A stretch of 64,000 nt of DNA from Apiosordaria backusii. Taxonomy: Eukaryota; Ascomycota; Sordariomycetes; Sordariales; Lasiosphaeriaceae. Made by a program: the position numbers and the translations under genes. This document shows positions 12,601 to 23,604 of the stretch, in pieces (position 1 is the stretch's first letter; each line of letters starts with the position of its first letter). The notes beneath the pieces are model-generated. The model was not told the origin of the DNA. It was given only the letters and a program-made list of their open reading frames with translations, and made no database searches. Where the stretch lies: contig JAUKTV010000022.1 of NCBI GenBank assembly GCA_030549205.1, positions 62,001 through 126,000 on the forward strand, read 5' to 3'.

Positions 12601-15600
12601 AAAGAATGATTACTTCTGCTCTTCCCTCATCAGACCCTAGGTACCTTAATTATTACCACTACCTCCAGCTTAATGCTAAGACAAAACAACTGGATATTTG
12701 GCAGATAGTGGGCCAAATTTAGGTGTCTTAATTAAGGAGAAGATACTTGAATACCTACCTAACTAGGTACCGCAGATATCACCGCTAAGAATTACTTTTT
12801 TACTCATGACTAAACTTCGCGCTCGTGTGAGAAAGACACGGACAGAGAGATGTTCTTGTATCATCACAATCCTTGCACTCCTTCTGACCACATTGGGGTT
12901 TAGAGCAGTGGCGGGAATGGAAACGGAGGCGTGCCAGGTCATAAAAACTGCTGCAGCACTCCCAGAGAATGGCGTAGACCCGGGGCATCTTGGATCGGGT
13001 GAGGGTTGTTAAGTAGGTTAGGAAGTTGTTTGATTTGTGAGGTTGGTGGGATGAAGAGTTGGTGAATGCTGGCATTGCGGGTGTAAGACTAGGAACTTGG
13101 ATAAAGAATCTTCTTTACCTTACATAGACATCAAAGTGCGGTAATGCTGTTGTGAACAATGGGCTTGTTTTTGGGTTATGGGTACCTCTTTGTCCAACCA
13201 CCTGGATTAGTATAACAGCATAGGTAGGTAGACCTGTTTAGGGCACGCTGAGTGTCAAGACTTTTATGGTTACCTACCTACCTTATTACATGCGATGAAA
13301 TCTAAACAACGTCAAGTGTAGGTATCTTGTATGCCAATAGCACCAAGCATTTCTTTGATTGTTAGGTAAGTGGAAAGTTGGCAATAAGCTAGGACACGCC
13401 CAAAGCATTCCTTTGATGCATAGGGATTTTCAAATTTGTTGTAGAGTTTGGATGCAAGTGAAAGACTCAGCGGCCTATGTGGCTTCCAGCTGCGCTCTCT
13501 ATCGGCATAAATAAATATAATTCAACACTCAAGTAGGTATTCAATAAAGCTAGCAAGCATGCCATCTCTCTTTGCCGAAAAACAAACATCACTTTGTTTC
13601 ATCACCTTACCTTATCAAGCACCGCATACTACCTTAGAGGTACATACGTATCCAAAGTATCTCTACATATCATGATGAGAGAATGCGAATTTGTGAGAAA
13701 TCTGCCCGTTGAATTCAACAATAAGAAGACGCAAATAGAAGGGTAGGCTTGCCCTCATTTGTCAGCCACTCCTTCTCAGCGGATGACAGTTGGCTCGTCA
13801 TGGAACCTAGTACGAAGACAATGAACAGTTTTCCTGTCTTTCCTGTTATTCTTCAATCGTTGTCATTTTTCTCTCCCAATACTAGAAATTTTCACACGTT
13901 ATCCTACCTACATCATGTCCGAGACTCTCCTTGTTTCCAGACCAGATCTAGCCTAGGTAGACAGGTCGGATAGACGACGGGAGTAGCGTCGCACTCCAAC
14001 ATTGATCCCTTGGTGTCAGACGCCCTTCACAGTGCAACATAAAGCCGTCTTTGCAGGCCACCTGACGAGATACTCCTGCAAATAATGAAAGAGCTTGATC
14101 CTATCGGCTTACACTACAAAGATTCGAAGAACACCAACCGTTGATTCCGTCACCTTTTCTATCGCCGGCATCTCGATAGGTATTTATAATCGAACAAAAG
14201 ACTGAGCCATAGAGACTGAAGCCCCGGTATGGCATTCCGCAAGGGCGTGGCGAGCAATTTTCGGTGCCGGTGACACCAGACTTCAAAGCACCCTTCTTAG
14301 GTAGGTACATGTATCTACCACTCATATGCTGCACGTTACTACAGCAACTATTTAGGGGCGAAAAGGGGCCAAATATTCTCTCAGACATACATTTTCCGCT
14401 TCCACAACTAGTGCAATATTAAAGATCACATATCTTTCAAAACAGAGGGCCAAGGCAGGGAATCCTTCCCATGAGCAAGTGAGGTGTCCCAAAGTCAGGC
14501 GGACGATAGCCCCAACCACGAGTGAAACTCTCGACAGGCTACCTAGGTAGGTACCCACCATCACACCCCAGCCAGCGGTAACACTCACCCACCCCACATT
14601 CCACCCATTACCTACACTCTTTCAATCCCCTCATGTTTACCTACCTATTATCATACTAATACTCCCCCAGTTTCTCCCATCTTTATGCGGCGGCGGCGGC
14701 GTATCAGGGATCATCCAACCCCGTTGAATGAGATCCACAACCTTGAGACTGTTCCTCTTCTTCATCTAGTCCTCATTTTTTCATTAAGTTTTCCTTCACA
14801 TTTGAAAGAGAATCTAGGACTGCTAGTTTTGCTGCCGCAACAGATGATAAAAGCATACCTATATATCTGCGTGTGTAAGTGGGTACCTAAGGTATCTCAA
14901 AGTCTGCCATGTTCATCCCAGCCCCCATCTACCAGGTGGTTTGTTCCCGTGCGCTCGATTGCCTGCCTCATCCGAACCTAGTTTTTGAAATCAATGAGAG
15001 CAAAGGTCGGACTTTGTCAGCCGTTTGCGCGCCCGGCGTTGAACAAACAAGGCACGGGACGGTCTTGGTTGTGAAAGGTGAACTTGTTAAATTTCTTTGA
15101 GCCTGCTGATGCTGTTACGGGTGTAGCTAAGGTAGGTAGGTACCTACCTAGTGAGGGCATCAAGAAGCCGTCGCTCCACGCCGCCTCGTTGGATTAATCA
15201 TGGATCGCAGCGGTGACAGACAGCGGAACTCCCAAAATTTGATGATGACGGCCCTCCTCCTCAAGATCTCGCGCGAGATCATATCGGCTGCGGTTTGGTA
15301 AGGGGGGTGGTTAATAGGTACGTTGGGAGAGAGAGAGGCGCCTTGCATGTTGACGTTTGTGTCAGCTGGTGCTTGTTCTCGACTGGATGCTTCCATGGCC
15401 CGGGGAGAGTGACACGCGGTGGTGCATGACGAGCGTGAATGTCAATAAAAAAAATGCCAATGATAACCTGAGAATATGCACTTCCAACAGGAAAAATAAG
15501 GTGCTTGGGGATAGGGTAATGGTACTCTCAGTGGTGATAGGAACGAGGCCTGGTGGAGCGACTCTTGAAACTCAAGTTTGTACGTCACAGAAAGAACGAT

Positions 15601-15850
15601 GATGATCAAAAAGATGGGAAGCAGGTTTACAGTTTCCTTAACATACCTATTAGTCTGAAAGGTGCGGGTTTTGTCACTGCAGGGGAAGGGGGCTCAGATT
15701 TCCCAATACTCAAAAGCCAACACATGTCTACAGGGGTAACTTTTCATGCAATCAGTTCAAGACCTCAGTCTTATCAGACCAACACTACCTACCTACCTAG
15801 ATCAGGCCAATCACCATCTTGGTACTTCAATGTTTCTCCCTAAATACCCA
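12601..15850. other. Gene-poor, TAGG/CCTA-rich region, part 2
   Basis: This is AT-richer sequence with no gene-like frame. It holds the densest set of the dispersed TAGG/CCTA motif. Copies lie near 12635, 12751, 13221, 13271, 13951, 14298, 14540, 14880, 15128 and 15785, and several form palindromes around GGTACC or CCTAGG. A short run of cggcgg triplets lies near 14690. Confidence 0.5.
15133..15150. repeat. Perfect 18-bp palindrome of the TAGG/CCTA motif
   Basis: The sequence taggtaggtacctaccta is its own reverse complement. It is the clearest member of the dispersed motif family in this window. A hairpin or a protein dimer site are both conceivable; neither is shown. Confidence 0.8.
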
Positions 15851-18800
15851 AGCGTCATATTCAAGACCAAACAAGCGTGAGAAAATCAAGTACATCGTTG
15901 ACCCCCTTTTCACCCCTGAAACGTTGCCCTAGGTAACCGGAGCTGTCCGTCTTGTCGGACGCAGCGTCGCTTTTTCTGTCTACATCAAGCAGCCGGAAGC
16001 TCATGGCTGGGTTAGTATAACTGCGTCGGATGACTGGTCTAACCTCGTTACTAGTAGTGGGATTGAGTTTTACATGTGTTGATGGGCCAGCTCCAATATC
16101 ATAAGCTTTGGCTCTGATATCAGTGAATGTGTAGGACTCACGTCGATGAATTGTATTCGAGCTTTGCTTTGGTATTTGTGCCGGTCTTGTCATGAGTTAT
16201 CCAGTGTGGACATATTGATAGATGATTGATGCTTCATTTAGAGAGGTATTCAATGCCGAAGTTTTCAACTACCGATGTAAAACTTGCTCTTTCGCTCATA
16301 GGGATGGAAAGAGATATGCAGGTCGACAAAGCGACAAGAAATCAAGTTTTTTCTAATCTTCCGCGCTGGTAGTCTTCGCCGTCTAAGGTATGCACTGAGA
16401 AGGTTTCCAAGAATGTGACAATACAAACAACATTATAGGCGATGGAGGGGTGGCACGCGAGTGATTGCCGAGTCAGGGATGGCAGGTGTACATTGCAGGT
16501 GACTTTTGAGAACGGTGGCAAGTCTTTCCAGTAGCCCCCCAGGGTAAAGAAAGAGGCGCAAGCTAGAAATGGCTCAGGGTTTTGTACATGTCCAAGTTGC
16601 TTGAATCTGTGTATCTTGCTCGCGATCTGATATGCTCACTGCCGAAGGTTGGGCTCAGGGGGGGCTGTTGCACATTGTTGTCGCATAGAAAGCAAGAATC
16701 ACGTCCCTTGACCTCGTATAACTCCAACAAATCATCCGAGATGTCAACGTCACACAGAAAATTCATCAATAGTAAAGAGAAGCTTTTTCAGATATTACCT
16801 CTATGCAACGATCGGCGAATCTCGGATGGGCATCCCACCTCGCGCAGCTTACACACACGCCCCCACCCTCTCGCCCTGAACCGGCCCGGTACGCTCCCGC
16901 TCCAATGTGGCTGGTGGAATCGCGAGCAAGAAGGAGATCGTTTCTCAAAGAGGTCAATGCCCGTTTGAAGAGCAGAATATCACGGAGAAGACAGGTCCGA
17001 GGGCCGGCACTTGACGATCTCGTAGAGAATGGAGACTTGGGAGGAGCCTGATCGGAACAGGGAGAAAATAGTGTAATTCTGGTCCCGGCGGGCGGATAGA
17101 GACGGAGATCTCGGTGAGATCTGGTGGTCAGGGGCTCTCCGGACCAGTCCGCATTCTGCTCCGCTGGAGGGCGTTGATACGTCAGGCAACTTTCCTAGGG
17201 CTATCTCTTGGCACTTTGACTGTGCCTGGGCGATGCTATGTGGGCCACGGCCATGCGGGAGGCAAGATGCCAATTTTGGGCGAGCCTGGCCGTCCTCCAA
17301 CAAGTGGGAGATGCTCCCGCGGTGCTTCATGGTGGATAGAGCGGGCTCTCCCGTCTGGGCACTTCTACCGAGAAAGTCCAATATCTGACCTTCAATTTAG
17401 ATATATTGCTCACCGTCCTCGAGATTCATGACGAGTTCGCAGACGCACGTCGGCTGTGACACCGATTCTTGACCTTTGAAAATGCTCGTGGAAGGCCGTG
17501 GGCGCGTGGAATCGTTCTGCGCACTACTCATTGGGGTCCGAGATAGCCGGCCTAGCGTCCGACATTGATTATGCTAAATCGGCAGGGTATCAGCATGAAA
17601 AGCACAACAGCGGGTTGATATTGGAGGCTTCGAAGATAAGGAAAAAACGTCAACTTGTTGATGGCTTTGCAATCTGCGAATGGTTGCATTCGGCCAGCAT
17701 CGGATGAGGTTTCCCGTGGTGATGTTTCGTAGTGTACGGCGGTGCCAAGAAGTCCCGAGTCGGCGGATGTCGGGGGATCGGCAGGTGGTGGTTGAAGAAA
17801 TGGCCGGCACCCGGGGCCGAAAATGATTGCCGGGGGAGGGGAGGGCCATGGGTAAAACCGGGACAGGTTCTAGAACGTGCAGATGGTGATGCAGGGGTTC
17901 TTCCCGCTGGGCCAGGATCAAACCCCCATTGGTTCCCGCGATGGGCTCTTGGCGGCGTGCGTCGACCTTCTGAAATTCTGGTTCAGCCGCTCAGCACCGC
18001 ACAACATTGGCGATGGGCTTGGCCTGCATCGCCAGGACAGCTTGGCGAGCTTTGGGTCCAGTCCGCCAGTCATGATAAGTGTCAAGAGCTGTCATGGCTG
18101 ACGAATTTTTGCCATGCTGCTGCACCATCGTGTGTTGTTGGCTGTCACGGCTGTGTGCTGCGCTGCGTTGTGTGACTGTGTGCGGTGGTTTAGGTAATTC
18201 CCCCGAAGATGTCATGTCGGTCGGCTATCAAATGGAATAAATTCTACACCGAATTTCTCAGGGATCTTTACCGCTCCTTTTTTTTTTTTTTTTTCGTCCT
18301 CGTGACTTGTGCTTCGTCTTCAGAAGCTGTGCTGTTGTTAGTCCTCTTTCCTTTTTCAGCAGAGGGGTGCGGCCAATGGCACAATACGGATTTGATGGAA
18401 TCACATGCAGACTCCAACTCGAAATTTTGAGCCAGGCCAGGTCACGTTGGTGGAAAGTTACGTAAGACCCCAGCTCTTTACCCCAGAAAAACTACTGGAA
18501 GTCACGCCTAGCGGTCAACCCCTGGACAACCTGGATTTTGCTGCTCCGGGATGACGGGGGTGTCCAGGTTGAGTTTTTCGTTTCCCCATCACGAAGCTGA
18601 GACGAGACGAAAAATCAAACTGCCCTATCTCGTAGATGTACATTGGAACGGCCAGTCACCCGAGCTGATGCGAAAACGCTCCCGAACGTGTTCGTCGCAA
18701 GAAAATGCGGTCGGGCAAAGTCGGAACAGGAACAACTTGAGTTGTGATTTGCGGACAGCCCGGCCCAATGCCCGCCGGCACGATGACGGAATATGGTCGG

Positions 18801-20272
18801 CAAACCAGAATGGCATTTTGTGTCATAGCGGGTCATCCGTTGTGGATTCGAGGCATCATATGCGTTCACTGGAAATGCGGGAGCAGTTCATCTGGGTTTT
18901 GTTTTGGCAATTGCCCACCGTTGCCCGACCCCTTTGACAGTTGCACATACACTACCAGGTACTGATCATCAAGGCGCCGGGCCAGCGGATACAGAGGGCC
19001 AACCGCTATGTTTGTCCGCCCTGAGAGCGCATACCGCCCTTCACCCTTTTTCATATTCAACGGCGTCATGAGAAGAGCCCTGTAAAGTCTCTGACGATCT
19101 CGTGGTGTTCCCCGGCGCCAATTGGCGGGGCACCGCATTTTGGACTTTTGTCCCAGGCCTTGGCAATCATCAAAGCCCGTGTCACCCACCGGGGAGAGTT
19201 TTTCACTGTGCGGGCTTGTGTCCCCAGAGGGACGAACCGTGGGGTAAGGGTTGACGGCCTTGACTGTTCGAGAACAGGTTGAGCCCGGGAGAATCAGGTT
19301 GCCAAGGGCTCGGCATTCGCATGCCCCAGACTTTGGTGCTTTTTCAGATGTTCAAAGCCGTCGACTGCTGCCGTCCAATGGCTGCGGGGCCGGTTGAGCC
19401 CCTTTCAGCCCTGTCTGAAGTGGACGGACGATGCACACCGTTTGTTGCGGCAAGACTCCTGACTCGAAGATGCAACCTGACGCTAGACTCCAAAATAGCA
19501 AAACAAACAACCGTATTCAATGACGCCGTGCCGTATTACACTAGTCGGAGCGGTCATCTGCGGATGAGCGTCATGTGCCAGGCTCCACGGGGTTTTGTTT
19601 CGTTTCTGAGGGCTCACCATGTCTATACTAGAATACGGTAAGTACCAAGGCTGGCCAGACCTTGAAACGAATCCCTTCCTACTTTTCCCGAGGATACCAT
19701 GCATTGCTGATGCAGGGTCAGCATTTTAACGATTGCAAGGCAGCACAAGACTTGAGACAGAGACAGGTCGGAGAGGAATTGCGGTTCGTCGCTGCTGGAA
19801 AGGGGCGCAACGGAGGCAGATGGTCCAAGACGGTTGCACAAGTAGCGGCAGCAAATCAAATTGTCTGCAGGATTAAACAGCAGAGGCGCCTTGAGGCTTC
19901 CGGATTGGGATTGCTGTAATTCTGACCACCAATGTAACTGTACTGTTTGTACCCCTTTCTTTCCACCACGGAAGGGATCTCTATGTCACACCAACGAAAC
20001 CAATACAATCAGTACGTACTCAACGGCGGAACGGCCCCAGGATCGATGCATCGCCGTCCCCTCGTCCCGAAAGGCGACACAGCGACAGGGGGTTCCTGAA
20101 GTGTCTCCGGAAACAATTCGTGGCCCAGCGGCCCAATCATTGTGAGCCCGAAGCAGCACCCACTTGCACCCGGTTCAGTCCCGGCCTTGGAGCCGTGAAT
20201 CGCCAAGTTCTACAAAGTTGGAATGCTGTCGTCACGCCTCATTGGATCTGCCCTGTTTATGGGCCCCACGTC
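15851..20272. other. Gene-poor region upstream of the PEP carboxykinase gene, part 3
   Basis: No convincing gene is present. A 110-codon minus-strand frame at 15861-16193 starts with ATG but has no support. A run of 17 T lies at 18278-18294. Sites of the form CTGGGG or CCCCAG, compatible with the CreA/Mig1 glucose repressor consensus, occur near 18466, 19225, 19324 and 20037. This would fit glucose repression of the next gene, but the motif is short and common. Confidence 0.4.
18278..18294. repeat. Poly-T tract of 17 bases
   Basis: Seventeen consecutive T lie in the gene-poor region upstream of the PEP carboxykinase gene. No adjacent retroelement sequence was seen. Confidence 0.8.
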
Positions 20273-20280
20273 TTTATATA
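20241..20280 (+). promoter_or_regulatory. CCAAT and TATA elements of the PEP carboxykinase gene
   Basis: An inverted CCAAT box (attgg, 20241-20245) is followed about 28 bp later by tttatata (20273-20280), roughly 220 bp before the ATG at 20496. Between them and the ATG is a C-rich leader typical of highly expressed fungal genes. The assignment rests on motif and spacing only. Confidence 0.5.
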
Positions 20281-20495
20281 TTCTCACTCCTCTGCCTCGG
20301 GTCTGTCTTATCAAGACCTCCCGGTCAACACCTGCCGCATACCCCATACACTCCATCCGTGCTTCTTGTCAACCCTGCAGAGAGTGGATTTCCCACAAGC
20401 CCACATTGTCAAGCTCGTCCCAACTCCCGCGTTCCCTGTCGACGCTCAGCCCAAACCCAGACGCCCACGACCACCGCAAAAAGCACTTAAGAACC

Positions 20496-22922
20496 ATGAA
20501 CGACCCCGTTGCTAGAACCGCTTCTCCCTACACTGATCCATCCGTCAAAGGCCCTCGCAGCCAGCTTCTCTCTTCCCAACGTCCCTCCACCAAACAATCC
20601 AACAGTCAGTACTCTCCTATGATCAAATCACATTAACCTTTGTGGCTGACCATGGCTTCGGCACACAGTGCTCGTCAACTCAGTGAACAAGACCGGTCTC
20701 CATCCCGGTGGTGTCGTTCCTCACCAAGAACACACCGAGCTTGAGGAGGAGCTCCACGAGAAGGCTCACATCGACTATGACCGCGTTGCCATCATCGCCA
20801 ACCCATCAGTCGCCGCCCTCTACGAGGATGCTTTGGTCTACGAGACTGGTACTGCCATCACATCCAGCGGTGCTCTCACCGCCTACTCCGGCAAGAAGAC
20901 CGGCCGTTCTCCATCAGACAAGCGTATCGTCAAGGAACCAGCGTCTGAGAACGATATCTGGTATGTTTACTTTCTGAGACATTGCCTCTTCTGTCAGCAG
21001 CATCTGAACACAGCCCGCTAACGCATCCGATAGGTGGGGCCCTGTCAACAAGCCCATGACTCCCGAGGTGAGACTTGCTGCATTCCCCAAACTTTCTTTT
21101 CTCGTTTTTCTTTGCTTGTTTTCAGCCGATTGCACCCGGACCCTGGAGGCGGCGGCGCCAAACATGCAACATCAACCTGTGGCGGGCATCACGCGAGCAA
21201 CCAACGTGATGTCTGCTGCGCGCCTCGGCTGCCCGCAAAAGCAAAGTTTGTTGCCAATTGGCAGTGGACGTCATTGTCCTTGGCGATGAGCGCATCAGCG
21301 ATGCTTTTCGGGCACGCGGAAGACGACGATGGTCTGCTTCGGCATTGGTCGGCGGCAGCGTCATTGTTGAGTCGTGCAGCCTCTCCAAGCCCCGGTCGTT
21401 TTCGTCATACCCTGGCAATCTGCCCCTCGTCCCAAGCAATGCACCCCGCTCCCGAGGGCCGATCGCTTGTCACAAGCGCGGCCGCGGCCCGCTCCACTTT
21501 TTCCTTTTTTCTTTCTGGAATCACGTGAACCCCACGACGTGACCATTTCGCGATGCTAACCAACATGCGTGGCAACAGGTCTGGAAGATCAACCGTGAGC
21601 GTGCCATCGACTACCTCAACACCAGAAATCGCATCTATGTCGTTGACGGCTATGCCGGCTGGGATGAGAAGTACCGCATCAAGGTCCGCGTTGTCTGCGC
21701 GCGCGCCTACCATGCCCTCTTCATGCGCAACATGCTCATCCGGCCCTCGCGCGAGGAGCTCGAGCACTTCCACCCCGACTACACCATCTACAACGCCGGC
21801 ACTTTCCCCGCCAACCGCTACACTGAGGGTATGACCTCCGGCACCTCGGTCGCCATCAACTTCGCCGAGAAGGAGATGGTCATCCTCGGTACCGAGTACG
21901 CCGGCGAGATGAAGAAGGGTGTCTTCACCGTCATGTTCTACGAGGGCCCCGTCAAGCACAACATCCTGACTCTCCACTCCTCCGCCAACGAGGGCAAGGA
22001 CGGCGATGTCACTCTCTTCTTCGGTCTCTCCGGCACAGGCAAGACCACCCTCTCTGCCGACCCCAACCGCGCCTTGATCGGTGACGACGAGCACGTCTGG
22101 TCCGACACCGGTGTCTTCAACATCGAGGGCGGCTGCTACGCCAAGACCGTCGGCCTCTCAGCCGAGAAGGAGCCAGATATCTACAACGCCATCCGGTACG
22201 GCTCCGTCCTCGAGAACGTCATCTTCGACCCCGAGACCAGAGTCGTCGACTACGACGACGTCACCCTCACCGAGAACACCCGCTGCGCCTACCCCATCGA
22301 GTACATCAACAACGCCAAGATCCCCTGCCTGAGCAACAACCACCCCAAGAACATCATCCTCCTCACCTGCGACGCCAGGGGCGTGCTCCCGCCCATCTCC
22401 AAGCTCAACTCGGCGCAGACCATGTTCCACTTCATCTCGGGGTACACCTCCAAGATGGCCGGCACCGAAGACGGCATCCTCGAGCCCCAGGCCACCTTCT
22501 CCTCGTGCTTCGCCCAGCCCTTCCTCGCGCTCCACCCGATGCGCTACGCCAAGATGCTCGCGGAAAAGATCGAGCAGCACGGCGCCAACGCCTGGCTCCT
22601 CAACACGGGCTGGGTCGGCGCCGGCTTCTCCCAGGGCGGCAAGCGCTGCCCCCTCAAGTACACGCGCGCCATCCTCGACGCGATCCACTCGGGCGAGCTG
22701 GCCAAGGTCGAGTACGAAAACTATGGCGTGTTCAACCTCCAGGTCCCCAAGACGTGCCCCGGCGTGCCTGACGAGCTGCTCAACCCTGCGAACGCGTGGA
22801 CCGCGGGCGCGGACAGCTTCAAGGCCGAGGTCGCCAAGCTTGGCGGCTTGTTCTTGGAGAACTTTAAGAAGTATGAGGACGAGGCTACGGATGATGTCAA
22901 GGCTGCTGCGCCTGTTATTTAA
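20496..22922 (+). CDS. acu-6: Phosphoenolpyruvate carboxykinase (ATP)
   Basis: Four exons, 20496-20604, 20669-20960, 21034-21067 and 21579-22922, give 592 residues. The enzyme turns oxaloacetate and ATP into phosphoenolpyruvate, CO2 and ADP. It is the first committed step of gluconeogenesis in the cytosol, needed for growth on acetate or other two- to four-carbon sources. The ATP-type family is shown by the P-loop GLSGTGKTTLSADP at about 294-307, the metal-binding kinase-2 motif GDDEHVWSD at about 313-321, and the arginine-rich segment around VRVVCARAYHALFMRN. The IWWGPVNKPM junction across exons 2 and 3 confirms that splice. Intron 3 is 511 nt, far longer than introns 1 and 2 (64 and 73 nt). 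Codon use is strongly C-biased, as in highly expressed genes. The symbol is the Neurospora name (PCK1 in yeast). An upstream CCAAT/TATA pair and possible CreA sites fit carbon-source control. Confidence 0.97.
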
Positions 22923-22940
22923 GAAGCCTGCATTTGTTTC

Positions 22941-22966
22941 TGTGAGAGAGAGAGTGTGTGTGTGTG
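22941..22966. repeat. GA/GT microsatellite
   Basis: A short compound dinucleotide tract (gagagaga then gtgtgtgt) starts about 20 bp after the PEP carboxykinase stop codon, within its probable 3' UTR. Confidence 0.8.
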
Positions 22967-23566
22967 AAAGGGGGGGAGCATCAAGCATCAGATGGCGTTT
23001 TTTTATTTTTCGAGACCTTTTGAGCTTTCTTGCATATAAGCATGGATTTTTCTTTTTCTTTTTTCTTTTACTGTGTAGTACGGCACACGACACCCACACA
23101 CACACCCACACACATCCCTTTTTGTCGCGTAGTACGTGGCAAAATGACAGAGGAGGAGGAAATATGTTGATATGAACATTTCTTTTTTTGGTTTTCTCTG
23201 GTTTGGAAAAAAATGGTTTAGATGTTGAGAGAAGAAGAAGAGACGGAGGTCGGGGTCAGTCACTACTGTGAGACCATGATGGATGGGCCTGATTGGCTAT
23301 TTTCTTTTTTTTACAAGTATATTGAGAGAGAAGCAATGAAATCAGTCCCGAATACTTTTGCTACTACTACTCGTGACCATGTATTTTTGATAGGTGTCTT
23401 CATTACCCGGCAGCTCTTGTGCAAGTTCATGATGCTATGAACAGAATAACATTTTCATCGTAAGTGAAATACTAATTAGTCGCTACTACTCTATCCTTTT
23501 TCGCAAAAGCAATCACCTTCCCCCAACAACATAAATCTCTCTCAGTTCAATCCCCCCCCATCAACA

Positions 23567-23584
23567 CCCCCCCCCCCCCCCCCC
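23567..23584. repeat. Poly-C tract of 18 bases
   Basis: Eighteen C lie just past the stop codon of the P450 gene (3' side on the minus strand), with a second run of nine C inside the last codons at 23621-23629. Homopolymer length errors here would change where the P450 reading frame ends. Confidence 0.8.
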
Positions 23585-23604
23585 ATCAACCGCCCCTCTC
23601 CTCC

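Larger units (their letters stand above)
22923..23604. other. Convergent 3' flank between PEP carboxykinase and P450 genes
   Basis: This is 3' flank for both genes. It contains a GA/GT microsatellite at 22941-22966, a CA-rich stretch near 23090-23115, and C runs ending at 23584. No gene-like frame is present. Confidence 0.5.

Noticed and set aside
15861..16193. 110-codon minus-strand frame starting with ATG
   Set aside because: Composition is plausible for a small protein, but there is no promoter, splice or family support.
22158..23111. 317-codon minus-strand frame opposite the PEP carboxykinase gene
   Set aside because: It is a shadow of the highly biased codons of the carboxykinase last exon.
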